64,000 nucleotides of DNA from assembly GCA_900317405.1 (NCBI GenBank), contig ONGP01000002.1, positions 62,001 to 126,000 on the forward strand, written 5' to 3'. The position numbers and the translations under genes were made by a program. Below are positions 9,753 through 18,900 of this stretch, piece by piece (within the stretch, counting starts at the first letter, position 1; each line of letters opens with the position of its first letter). The stretch is from an uncultured Prevotella sp. GTDB lineage: Bacteria > Bacteroidota > Bacteroidia > Bacteroidales > Bacteroidaceae. The notes beneath the pieces are model-generated. The model worked only from the letters and a program-made list of their open reading frames with translations, ran no database searches and was not told the DNA's origin.

Positions 9753-9790
9753 ATCCCCGCCCCAAAGATAAAGGGACGGGGAATTATTAT
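9753..9790 (-). terminator. Terminator after secG
   Basis: Stem of TCCCCG plus CCC (9754-9763) with GGG plus CGGGGA (9773-9782), one internal mismatch, flanked by A/T-rich sequence. It lies between secG and the cation-efflux gene, both read leftward. Confidence 0.75.
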
Positions 9791-9814
9791 TTCCTTTCAG
9801 GTCAGAAGCATGTA

Positions 9815-10192
9815 TTACTTCTTCTCCTCAGGTGCTGCAGGAGCCTCTGTTGCAGGAGCAGCGGCAGGAGCAGCAGCATCCTTCTGCTGACTAGCACCGA
9901 AGCCAGGCAGATTGTTAGGATTGGTTGCTGGAGCCTGGTAGTTCTCCATTACAGAGCTCTCGTTACCAGCCTGTGGAGCTACATAAGCGCAGCATACGCT
10001 AACCAATACCATGAAACCAGCGAGGAACCAAGTGGCCTTCTCGATGAAGTCGGTAGTCTTGCGAACACCGCCAATCTGGTTATAACCTGAGAACTGAGAA
10101 GCCAAACCGCCTCCCTTTGACTCCTGGATGAGCACAATGCCAATCATAAGCAGTGCAGCAACCACAATGAGAATTACAAATAATGTGTACAT
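9815..10192 (-). CDS. secG: Protein translocase subunit SecG
   Basis: 125 residues: two membrane helices (about 2-22 and 52-72) joined by the conserved loop LIQESKGGGLASQFSG. SecG assists SecYE in protein export. The C-terminal 50 residues are an Ala/Pro/Gln-rich tail (AAAPAAAPATEAPAAPEEKK) that E. coli SecG lacks. Gene order bEBP-lptE-TPR-secG recurs in Bacteroidales, and the 4-bp spacing to the TPR gene supports one transcript. Confidence 0.93.
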   Translation of the reverse strand: MYTLFVILIVVAALLMIGIVLIQESKGGGLASQFSGYNQIGGVRKTTDFIEKATWFLAGFMVLVSVCCAYVAPQAGNESSVMENYQAPATNPNNLPGFGASQQKDAAAPAAAPATEAPAAPEEKK

Positions 10193-10196
10193 TTTT

Positions 10197-10964
10197 TTAC
10201 TTATTTTTTTTATTACTATTTACTATCAATTTCTCTAAGAAACGTATCTGATCTGCAAAGTAAGCATTTTTTTTCGGATTTTCCAAACTTAATCGCCTAA
10301 TAATTTCTAATGCTTTCGAATATCTGCCTTGTTTTATATAAATTCGTGCCAATGTTTCGGTAAAAAACTCATTTCCAACCTCATTTTCGTTATTTTCGGG
10401 CTCTGGTCGGGGCTCTGGACGATACTCTGGAGTATCGTTCAACTGGAACTTACCTTTGTCATCATTTATGAACGAATCTATAAGGTCTTGTCCGAACATT
10501 TGTGGTATCTCACCCGGCATCTTCTGAGGCTCCTCTGGTTCCACCTCAAGCAGGTACGAAACATAATCAACAGCGGCATCGGCTGGCGTAGGTTTGCGCT
10601 TGGGTTTCTGTGCATCAGGCTTTGAGTCTTCGGGTATCTGATCAAGAAAATTGTCGATAAGAGCAGTTGTACGATCAGAAGCCGACTCGTTTTGGGGCGC
10701 AGGTTTAGCTACCTTGGCCATTGGGCGATACTCATAATGTCTGCCTTCTATCATATTGAATAGCACTCGGCGATCGGTAATATATGCCGAAGCACGACGC
10801 AGTTCCTCGTCGAATGTAGCATCGTGCAGCAGATACAGATTCTGTAGCATCAGCAGGCGGGCTGTCTGGAAATAAGGGTATAGAGCCAACAGCGATCGCA
10901 ACTCGTAGAGCGTGTCGCGGTCCATCCTTTCAGGATGCTGTATCAGTTCTGTTATTCTCTCCAT
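10197..10964 (-). CDS. TPR-containing hypothetical protein
   Basis: A 255-residue soluble protein with no signal peptide. The N-terminal 85 residues are helical (LYELRSLLALYPYFQTARLL looks like a TPR helix pair), the middle (90-195) is Pro/Glu-rich and probably disordered, and the C-terminus (about 205-250) is a clear TPR, TLARIYIKQGRYSKALEIIR. Function unknown; conserved position between lptE and secG suggests an envelope-biogenesis link. It starts 7 bp after lptE ends. Confidence 0.7.
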   Translation of the reverse strand: MERITELIQHPERMDRDTLYELRSLLALYPYFQTARLLMLQNLYLLHDATFDEELRRASAYITDRRVLFNMIEGRHYEYRPMAKVAKPAPQNESASDRTTALIDNFLDQIPEDSKPDAQKPKRKPTPADAAVDYVSYLLEVEPEEPQKMPGEIPQMFGQDLIDSFINDDKGKFQLNDTPEYRPEPRPEPENNENEVGNEFFTETLARIYIKQGRYSKALEIIRRLSLENPKKNAYFADQIRFLEKLIVNSNKKNK

Positions 10965-10971
10965 AAATGGT

Positions 10972-11493
10972 TTACCAGTTGGCTACGGCTTTGTTGAATA
11001 TCTGATCGCAGAGGTCCTTTACCATCTGTGTCACGAGTTCTTCCTGAACGCTGTTGAGCGACTGGGTAGTCTCGTAACTCTGTGATGCCGAAAACTGCTG
11101 CTCGAAATCTTGTTCGTGTCTCTTATTATTGGTGAATCTTACGTTTACCGTCATCGTGAGCTCGGTCATAGCCGAATACCCCTCGGCACTCACCGCCTTG
11201 TTTCGCTGCTCGTAGCGTACTATCTCACCTTCCAGCTTCAGGTCGCCATTACGCTTTACCTGCTCCAGCTTGGTATGATTGGCAAATTGGTCCTTAAGCT
11301 GATTGTTGAACATTGGTCCCATCGGACCCCACACATAGCTACTACGGATAGGGAATTCGGCTATCTGTATGGTCTTGGTCTCGTCATAGTTGATGCTGGC
11401 GCCATTGAATGAATAGCTTACCTTACATCCACTGATGGTGGCCATTACCATAGCTACCAGCGCAAAACGTATATATTTACTGATCCAAGCCAT
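10972..11493 (-). CDS. lptE: LptE-like LPS-assembly lipoprotein
   Basis: 173 residues with a lipoprotein signal (ALVAMVMATISGC, Cys23). The mature part fits the Bacteroidetes LptE family: a short beta-rich domain including IQIAEFPIRSSYVWGPMGP. LptE plugs the LptD barrel that inserts LPS in the outer membrane. Its start overlaps the end of the sigma-54 activator gene by 17 bp, so translation is probably coupled. Confidence 0.85.
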   Translation of the reverse strand: MAWISKYIRFALVAMVMATISGCKVSYSFNGASINYDETKTIQIAEFPIRSSYVWGPMGPMFNNQLKDQFANHTKLEQVKRNGDLKLEGEIVRYEQRNKAVSAEGYSAMTELTMTVNVRFTNNKRHEQDFEQQFSASQSYETTQSLNSVQEELVTQMVKDLCDQIFNKAVANW

Positions 11494-12709
11494 ATTGTTT
11501 CAATCTGCGATAAAGGGTTCTGTCACTAATACCCAACTCCTGGGCAGCTTTCTTGCGGTTGCCATGATTGCGCTCAAGTGCCTTTTCCAACATCTGCTTG
11601 CCCATGTCGTTAAGATTCAGGCTCTCAAGCTCCTGAGCAGGCTCGATATACTCCTCGGCGATAGCGTCCTCGACCGAGGTGATAGGTGCGGGATGAGGAG
11701 CGATTGGTGCCAGAGATGTGGTAGGCAACTGCTCCATAGCGGTAGGCTTTGTACTCTGCACATCGTCCAACTGCTTCTTGAGTGCACTCATCTCGCGGCG
11801 CATGTCGTTCACATTACCACGAAGTTCGAACAATATCTTATATAGTATCTCGCGCTCGTTCTCAAAACTATGATCTCCACTACCCTCGCGATGTATGGTA
11901 GCAAGCTGTGTAGACTCCTGATCCTGAGGAATAAACTGGCTTAGCACCTGAGCCGTGATAGTACGCTCGGGCGATAGCACGCTAATCTGCTCAGTGATGT
12001 TCTTAAGCTGTCGCACGTTGCCTGGCCACTTGTAGTGCAGCAACAGTTGCTTGGCACCTTCGTCAAGCACCACACGATCCATCTTGTATTTCTCGGCCAT
12101 CTGCAGTGCAAACAGGCGGAACAGCAATACTATATCCTCGCCTCGCTCGCGCAGAGGTGGCATCTGGATAGGTATAGAGTTCAGTCGATAGTACAGATCC
12201 TCGCGGAATCGGCCTTCACTGATGGCTTGACGTATATTCACGTTTGTAGCGGCTACTATGCGCACATCGGTCTTGCGAATCTCGGTACCTCCCACGGGGA
12301 TATACTCGCCCGTCTCAAGAACACGTAGCAGTCTGGCCTGTGTGGCCAGTGGCAGTTCGCCCACCTCGTCGAGGAAAAGCGTGCCCTTGTTGGCCACACC
12401 AAAGTATCCTGGCGAATCGTTGATGGCTCCGGTGTACGAACCCTTTACGTGTCCGAACAGCTCAGAGTCGATAGTACCTTCGGGGATAGAACCGCAGTTG
12501 ATAGCGAAGTACTTCTCGCGGCGTCGTGGCGAGTTATCGTGGATTACTCGTGGTATAATCTCCTTACCCACTCCACTCTCACCTACGATGAGTACACTGA
12601 GGTCGGTCGGCGCAACCTGCAGGGCTACGTCGAGCACGTGGTTCAATGCATCGCAATTGCCTACGATGTTGTACCTCTGTTTGATGTTTTGAAGTTCAGT
12701 TGTCTTCAT
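11477..12709 (-). CDS. Sigma-54-dependent activator without sensor domain (AAA+ plus Fis HTH)
   Basis: A 410-residue bacterial enhancer-binding protein. The AAA+ domain begins almost at the N-terminus: Walker A GESGVGKE (about 44-51), the sigma-54 contact loop as GSYTGA instead of the usual GAFTGA (about 93-98), and Walker B LFLDEVGELP. A linker (about 290-350) follows, then a Fis-type HTH, NRKKAAQELGISDRTLYRRL. No receiver, PAS or GAF domain, so activity is set by abundance or a partner protein. A plausible target in this window is the sigma-54-like promoter of groESL (54788-54804), which is inference only. Confidence 0.92.
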   Translation of the reverse strand: MKTTELQNIKQRYNIVGNCDALNHVLDVALQVAPTDLSVLIVGESGVGKEIIPRVIHDNSPRRREKYFAINCGSIPEGTIDSELFGHVKGSYTGAINDSPGYFGVANKGTLFLDEVGELPLATQARLLRVLETGEYIPVGGTEIRKTDVRIVAATNVNIRQAISEGRFREDLYYRLNSIPIQMPPLRERGEDIVLLFRLFALQMAEKYKMDRVVLDEGAKQLLLHYKWPGNVRQLKNITEQISVLSPERTITAQVLSQFIPQDQESTQLATIHREGSGDHSFENEREILYKILFELRGNVNDMRREMSALKKQLDDVQSTKPTAMEQLPTTSLAPIAPHPAPITSVEDAIAEEYIEPAQELESLNLNDMGKQMLEKALERNHGNRKKAAQELGISDRTLYRRLKQYGLDQ

Positions 12710-12717
12710 TGAGCTGA

Positions 12718-12725
12718 CAAAATTA
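12718..12725 (-). promoter_or_regulatory. -7 element (TAATTTTG) of the sigma-54 activator/lptE/secG unit
   Basis: TAnnTTTG on minus, 8 bp upstream of the ATG at 12709; a clear -33 box is not seen at the right distance. Confidence 0.5.
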
Positions 12726-12773
12726 CATATTTTTTCTGAAACATCTGCAGTTTTGGCACAAATTTAACGGAAA

Positions 12774-13778
12774 TTACTTAACTTTCTTGTCCAACTTGAT
12801 TAAAAGTAGGCCTATTGCGGTCCAAATCAGTTCGCGCAGACGTACTAGCAGCGCCACAAAGATACCCGCATTGGCTGTCATGCTCAGACCCTCGGTCGAC
12901 ATCAGGAATCCACCCTCACGACCACCCAACTGTAGCGGCATGAAAAATAGCATGTTGGCAAACAGCGTGGTGAATGCGTATATCAGTATACACTGCGGGA
13001 TGGTAACCTCTGGCATTATCACAAGCAGTATAAAGTAGATCTCGAATGTAGATGCCAGTCGGCACAGCAACTCTAGTATCACCGCAGCCTTAAACGTACG
13101 TGGGTTCTGATTGTGCAGTGCAGCTATCTGCTGGTCAACCTCGGCCAGTTTCTCGCGATTGCGCTCGATAAACGGCTGTGCCCACTTTTTCACCATCGGG
13201 AAGTGGCTCAATATCTTCATACCCGTCATGGCTATGCCTCGCTTATATCCACGCAAAAAGAACCAGATGGCCACCAACGCCACGCCTGCTATTATCGGCA
13301 GTAGCACATAGGTAAGCGGTGTCATCTTCTGCGTAATAATATAAAGAGGTACGCTTAGCAGCCAGAACCAGAAGTGGCTGTAGATGTGGGTCATCACATA
13401 CAGTATAACCGACGATGATGCACGCTGTGTACCGATTTTTGGCGACAGCGACATGATGCGATAAGGTTCGCCACCCATCAGTCCGCCAGGTGTGGCGTAG
13501 TTAAGCGAGAATGCTGATATCGTAATCTTGTACAGCCACCAGAATCCCACCTTACACTTACGGCACACTCCTTCTTCGTTGCCGATAGTGTCGATGATGA
13601 GATACCATGAGGTGGTGTTTATCATATACAGGAACGCCCACAGCAGTATCACAGCAACAAACCAATAGCCTGCGTGCAGCATACCCTGCCATGCCTGGCG
13701 AAAGTCTAGTTGCGATGCCATGATTATAAGCACCACCAGTCCAAACAGAAAGAATCCGTTCTGATATTTCTTGTTCAT
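12774..13778 (-). CDS. Flippase-like polytopic membrane protein (LPG-synthase transmembrane domain family)
   Basis: 334 residues, about eight hydrophobic helices, matching the family that includes the flippase half of MprF and the UPF0104 proteins. The conserved motif SAFSLNYATPGGLMGGEPYR (about 88-107) is clear. There is no lysyl-transferase domain, so it may translocate a lipid or lipid-linked sugar rather than modify one. It starts 15 bp after the PdxA-family gene and is separated by 64 bp from the sigma-54 activator. Confidence 0.8.
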   Translation of the reverse strand: MNKKYQNGFFLFGLVVLIIMASQLDFRQAWQGMLHAGYWFVAVILLWAFLYMINTTSWYLIIDTIGNEEGVCRKCKVGFWWLYKITISAFSLNYATPGGLMGGEPYRIMSLSPKIGTQRASSSVILYVMTHIYSHFWFWLLSVPLYIITQKMTPLTYVLLPIIAGVALVAIWFFLRGYKRGIAMTGMKILSHFPMVKKWAQPFIERNREKLAEVDQQIAALHNQNPRTFKAAVILELLCRLASTFEIYFILLVIMPEVTIPQCILIYAFTTLFANMLFFMPLQLGGREGGFLMSTEGLSMTANAGIFVALLVRLRELIWTAIGLLLIKLDKKVK

Positions 13779-13793
13779 CAGTTGTGTTGGCGA

Positions 13794-14828
13794 TTACTTG
13801 AAAATATCCTTAGCTCTGGGCATTGCAAAACGTGCCTTGTCGCCATCCTCGCGCTTCTCGTGATACAACTTTGGCAGAGGATTAGCCAAAGGCTCGTCAT
13901 AGTCTATGCGATGGCGATACATATCCACAGCAGTGTATATGGCCTGTCGCAGCGATGTGGGGTCGGCTATACCCTGTCCGGCAATCTCGAACGATGGTCC
14001 ATGGTCGGTGGTAGTGCAGATGGCGGTGATACCAGCCTTAAGCTTCACACCGAACTCAGGTGCCAATGCATTGAATGGCAGCATGCCCTGATCGTCATAC
14101 ATAGCTAGAATACCGTCAAACTCCTCGTTCATATTGCATGCAAAGAAATCCTCTGCATAATATGGTCCGAAGGCCTGGATATTCTGCTTTTCCAGCTCCT
14201 CTACTGCAGGTGCTATAATCTGCTCCTCCTCGGTGCCGGGCTGTGGATTGAGCGACAGCACTGCGATACGAGGATTGTTAACACGGAAATCGCGCTTAAG
14301 ACTATTGAAGAATATCTTAGCCTTGTCAACTATTTTTTCTACGCTAATAGCCTGGGCCACCTCCTTGATAGGCAGATGAGTAGTGAGCAGACCTATGCGC
14401 ACACGATCACTAAGCATAATGGTCAGCGACTTATCATCACGATTAGGATTGGGGTTTGGCACTACAGGTCCCTGCACCAGCACATCGTAAAGCTGTTTCA
14501 TCATATCATCCTTGGCACGTGCCATAGCAGCCTTAGCAGCACGATCGCTCTCTGCAGTTGGCTTTCCAAACTCCACTGGCACCTCCTCATCTATTGCTGC
14601 CAGCAGGTTAACTCTGCCGTCGCGAGCCTCCTCAGCGTCTTTAATGATTGTAAACTGGGTTTCTATATCCATCGCCTTACGATGGAATGTTGCAGCTTTT
14701 GGCGAACCATATATAATAGGTGTACACATATCCAGCATCATGGGGTCCTCGAATGCACGGAGTATTACCTCGTATCCGATGCCGTTGGTGTCGCCATGCG
14801 TGATTGCCACGCGAACTTTCTTATCCAT
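13794..14828 (-). CDS. pdxA: PdxA-family 4-phosphohydroxythreonine dehydrogenase, divergent metal site
   Basis: 344 residues of the PdxA/isocitrate-dehydrogenase fold: HGDTNGIGYEVILRAF at the N-terminus, GLLTTHLPIKEVAQAI (His151), DHGPSFEIAGQG near 280. PdxA oxidises 4-phosphohydroxy-L-threonine in pyridoxal phosphate synthesis and binds a divalent metal with three histidines. Here only the first (TTHLPI) remains: the NPHAG loop is NPQPG (Gln196), shortened by about six residues relative to Bacteroides PdxA as I recall it, and the MYHDQG motif is MYDDQG (Asp245). It may therefore have altered metal use or another substrate. It lies between rlmN (17 bp) and the flippase-like gene. Confidence 0.82.
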   Translation of the reverse strand: MDKKVRVAITHGDTNGIGYEVILRAFEDPMMLDMCTPIIYGSPKAATFHRKAMDIETQFTIIKDAEEARDGRVNLLAAIDEEVPVEFGKPTAESDRAAKAAMARAKDDMMKQLYDVLVQGPVVPNPNPNRDDKSLTIMLSDRVRIGLLTTHLPIKEVAQAISVEKIVDKAKIFFNSLKRDFRVNNPRIAVLSLNPQPGTEEEQIIAPAVEELEKQNIQAFGPYYAEDFFACNMNEEFDGILAMYDDQGMLPFNALAPEFGVKLKAGITAICTTTDHGPSFEIAGQGIADPTSLRQAIYTAVDMYRHRIDYDEPLANPLPKLYHEKREDGDKARFAMPRAKDIFK

Positions 14829-14839
14829 AGATATCTCTT

Positions 14840-14867
14840 AGAATTTTACGATTGACTATTCGACTGT
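14840..14867. repeat. Heptanucleotide tract at the rlmN end/pdxA junction
   Basis: Four successive heptads on +: AGAATTT, TACGATT, GACTATT, CGACTGT. They run across the rlmN stop and encode its last residues (QSNSQS). Confidence 0.5.
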
Positions 14868-15886
14868 TTCTTTGCGGTAGATAGCAGACCGCATGCTGCA
14901 AAGATGTCCTGACCGCGACTGGCCCTGATGGTGGTAAACACACCGTGGGCTGTCAGATAGTCGCGCAGCGATTCCATACGCTTCTCGTCGGCCCCAGGCA
15001 GATCCACGTTTGGTATCTCGTGGAATCTTATCAGGTTCACCCTGCAATCCAGCCCCTTTAGCAGTTTCACTATCTCACGGGCATGCATGGTGGTGTCGTT
15101 AAGTCCGGCAAAGCATATGTACTCAAACGAGCATCGGCGCTGATGACTGAAGTCGTACTGCTTGAGCAGTTCTACCACTTCCTCTATCGGCATCTGCTTC
15201 TCGGCAGGCATCAGCATCTGGCGCTGCTCGTGCAGTGGCGAGTGCATCGATATAGCCACGTGGCACTCACTCTCGTCGAGGAAACGCTTCAACTTGTTCT
15301 TCACGCCCACACTCGATACAGTGATGCGACGCGGACTCCAGGCATATCCCCATTCTGCAGTAAGCACCTCGGTTGCACGTAGTACTGCGTCCAGATTGTC
15401 CATAGGCTCACCCTGCCCCATAAACACTATGTTGGTAAGCGTGTCACGCTCGGGCAGCGAGTATATCTGGTTCAGTATGTCGGCAGCAGTCAGACTACCC
15501 TCGTAGCCCTGCTTTCCGGTCTGACAGAACAAACAGTTCATCTTGCATCCCACCTGGCACGATACGCACAGTGTAGCACGGTCGCCATCGGGTATGTAGA
15601 CCGTCTCAACAAAGTGTCCGCTAGCCACAGGGAACAGGTATTTGATGGTACCGTCTACCGAGCGCTGACAATCTAGGGGAGCCATACAGCCCACCTGATA
15701 TCCGGCAGCAAGTTTCTCGCGGTTAGCCTTCGATATGTTTGTCATCTCGTCGATGCTAGCTGCATGCTGCTGATACAGCCACTTGGCTATCTGCGCGGCG
15801 GTAAACTTTGGCATACCCAACTCCAGCACCACTTGCTGTAATTCTGCGGGTTGCATGCCTAATAACACCTTCTTTTCGTCGTACAT
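14846..15886 (-). CDS. rlmN: 23S rRNA (adenine2503-C2)/tRNA methyltransferase RlmN
   Basis: 346 residues from ATG 15886, chosen because the promoter -7 box (15903-15910) lies inside the longer frame. It is a radical-SAM enzyme that methylates A2503 of 23S rRNA and A37 of some tRNAs. The cluster motif is CKMNCLFC; the N-terminal FTAAQIAKWLYQ domain and the GQGEPMDNLDAVL segment are typical, and both catalytic cysteines are plausible (CVSCQVGCK region and C-terminal CGLL). The extreme C-terminus KKQSNSQS is encoded by a heptad tract and is probably not functional. Confidence 0.95.
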   Translation of the reverse strand: MYDEKKVLLGMQPAELQQVVLELGMPKFTAAQIAKWLYQQHAASIDEMTNISKANREKLAAGYQVGCMAPLDCQRSVDGTIKYLFPVASGHFVETVYIPDGDRATLCVSCQVGCKMNCLFCQTGKQGYEGSLTAADILNQIYSLPERDTLTNIVFMGQGEPMDNLDAVLRATEVLTAEWGYAWSPRRITVSSVGVKNKLKRFLDESECHVAISMHSPLHEQRQMLMPAEKQMPIEEVVELLKQYDFSHQRRCSFEYICFAGLNDTTMHAREIVKLLKGLDCRVNLIRFHEIPNVDLPGADEKRMESLRDYLTAHGVFTTIRASRGQDIFAACGLLSTAKKQSNSQS

Positions 15887-15902
15887 CTTTACTTTTTGGG
15901 TG

Positions 15903-15910
15903 CAAAGGTA
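15903..15910 (-). promoter_or_regulatory. rlmN promoter -7 element (TACCTTTG)
   Basis: TAnnTTTG followed by CACCC on minus; ATG 16 nt downstream. It is back-to-back with the promoter of the fusion gene. Confidence 0.7.
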
Positions 15911-15952
15911 GAAAAATTTCTTGAATAATATGGTTTTCTCGGAAAATATTGC

Positions 15953-15985
15953 TACTTTTGCCTGCAATAAAAACAATTATTGCAG
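15953..15985 (+). promoter_or_regulatory. Promoter of the fusion gene with inverted repeat at the start site
   Basis: -7 box TACTTTTG at 15953-15960. Immediately after it is a perfect 9-bp inverted repeat, CTGCAATAA (15962-15970) and TTATTGCAG (15977-15985), which covers the expected start of transcription and ends 3 nt before the ATG at 15989. It could be an operator or a hairpin at the 5' end of the mRNA. Confidence 0.6.
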
Positions 15986-15988
15986 ATA

Positions 15989-18900
15989 ATGAGAGAAAAA
16001 ATAGACTGTTTTTTGCCTTGCAACGACCTCGAAAGTGCCCGCGATGTAGTGGCGCAGATCAAGGGTAGCAAGACTATTCAACATATCTGTCTGCTGGTAA
16101 ATAGTCCTCTCGACGAGGGCGACGACTCACTTAGCGACTGCCAGCAGATAGTAGTTTCAGACCTTACTAGTAGTCAGACTCTGGCGGCGATAGCCAATGA
16201 GGCTAAGGCCGAATACGCTCTGCTGCAGATACGTCCGCGACAGATACAGATGGGACGTGGCGGGCTCGACCGCATGCTGCGCATAGCCACCGATTCGGAT
16301 GCAGCGATGATCTATGCCGATCATTACGACCTTATCGACGGCAAGCTTCAGCCCCACCCTGTCATCGACTATCAGATAGGCAGCGTGCGCGACGACTTCG
16401 ACTTCGGCTCGCTCATCCTGGTCAAGACCTCACTGCTGCGCACCTTTGAACAGCAGAAGACCGACTACCTGTTTGCCGGCGTATATGCACTCCGACTGTT
16501 CCTTAGCCGCGAGGGCCGCATCTTCCATATCAACGAGAAACTCTACACCGAGCAGGAGACCGACACCCGCGCCTCAGGCGAGAAGCAGTTCGACTACGTT
16601 AACCCTCGCAACCGCGAGGTACAGATAGAGATGGAGCGTGCCGCCACAGCCCACCTGGCTGCTATCGGTGCTAAGATAGACCCATCGTACTATCGCACAC
16701 CCGACTTCAATGAGCAGGAGTTCGATTTCGAGGCATCGGTGGTAATCCCCGTGTATAACCGCGAAAAGACCATTTGCGATGCCGTCAACAGCGCGCTCAG
16801 TCAGAAGTGCAAGTTCAAGTTTAATGTCATCGTGGTCGACAATCACTCTACCGATGGCACCACCGAACTTCTAAAAGGATTCCACGACGAGCGACTCATC
16901 CATATCATCCCTGAGCGCCACGACCTGGGCATTGGCGGATGCTGGAACGAGGCCATAAACGACGACCGCTGCGGACGCTTTGCTGTACAGCTGGATAGCG
17001 ACGACCTCTATTCGTCACCCAAAACACTGCAACAGATTGTCGACGCTTTCCATAAGCAGAATGCGGCTATGGTGATAGGTTCGTATCGCATGTGCGACTT
17101 CGACCTTAACACCCTGCCACCAGGACTCATCGACCACGCCGAGTGGACCGATGAAAACGGGCCAAACAATGCCCTTCGCATAAACGGCCTGGGTGCTCCG
17201 CGTGCATTCTTCACACCACTGCTGCGCCAGGTGGGATTCCCCAACACCTCGTATGGCGAAGACTATGCACTGGGGCTTATCTTCTCGCGCCACTACCGCA
17301 TAGGTCGCATCTTTACCGAGCTATATCTGTGTAGACGCTGGGGCGGAAACAGCGATGCAGCCCTGTCGATAGATAAGGTAAATGCCAACAATCTGTATAA
17401 GGACCAGTTGCGCTCGCTCGAGATTCTGGCCCGCCAACAGATGCTTAAAGGCAAGCAGGAACTTCTGAACGATTCGCCGCTGATGCGATTCTTCAACCGC
17501 CAGCTCGAGAAGTGGGACGATGCACGTCGCCGCTATCAGGACCTGCGCAATGTAAAGACCCGCGAACTATCCGTTGGCACATCTACCATGAAGGTGCAGT
17601 GGAACCCCGCCCGCATCGTGTCGACCGGAGCCAAGATCGACAAGCAGACACTGGCCGAGCGCCCCTGTTTCCTGTGCGAGCAGAACCGCCCCAAGGAGCA
17701 GGTCAAGAAGAGTATCGACGGGCAGTACGATCTGCTGGTAAACCCATTCCCCATACTGCCCATACACTTCACCATACCTTCGGTCAAGCACGAGCCCCAG
17801 CTCATCCGCAAGTCGTATGGCGAGATACATAAGTTGCTGTCGGAGTATCCGCAGATGATGGTGTTCTACAACGGACCCAAGTGCGGAGCATCAGCCCCCG
17901 ACCATGCCCACTTCCAGGGCGGCACTTCTGGCGTACTGCCACTGCAGATGTCGTGGGGCCGACTCTCGCGCGACCTTAAGCCTGTGTTCAGTCTTAATGC
18001 CGAGGAAAGCATCTCGCTCATCGAAGAGTACCCCTGCCCCGCATTCCTCATCCACAGCAAGTCGGATTATGCCGACGAGCAGATGTTTATCCGCCTGTAC
18101 GAGGCGCTGCCTGTGCCCGAGGGCGAGCCTGAACCAATGCTCAACATCGTAAGCTGGCGACACGAGGCCGATTACTACTCGGTAATATTCCCACGCCAGA
18201 AGCATCGCCCCGACTGCTACTACAAGGAGGGCGACGAGCAGTTTATCATATCACCAGGAGCACTCGATATGGCTGGATTCATTGTTACCCCGCGCAAGGA
18301 GGACTTTGAGCGCATCACCCCCGAGATAGCCCTGGGCATTCTCAACGAGGTGTCGCTCCAGCCCGATGCCATCCAGCAGGTCATCGCGAAGCTACAAGAG
18401 AGCAAACCCTCAAATCTCAATTCTAAAATCTCAACTAAGAAAGAACCCAACGTCACCGTGGGTATCGTCAGCGGCGAGCGCATATCGTTCAGCCTCAACA
18501 AGCCTTACATGGCCAAGGGCGAGGTTATTACAGGCAACCAGGTGGTTGAGTTCAGCGATGGCGGCATATTGTGGCGCGGCACTCAGTACCGCAACCTCAC
18601 GTTCACGCCACAGGCCGACGATGCCTCGTTCTCGCTCAACGACGTAACCATCGGCGTAAACTTCCATTGGGAGCGTAAGGAGACTCAAACCTTCGAGGGC
18701 ACCCTGCGCATCGTGGTCGAGGCCGATAAGATAGTAGCTATCAACGAGTTGCCAGTAGAGAAATATCTCACCAGTGTTATCTCCAGCGAGATGAGCTCTA
18801 CGTCAAGTCTAGAGTTCCTTAAGGCCCATGCCGTAATATCGCGTTCGTGGTTGCTGGCACAGATGGAGAAGCGCAAGCAGCACGAGAGCGGTGGCGACAA

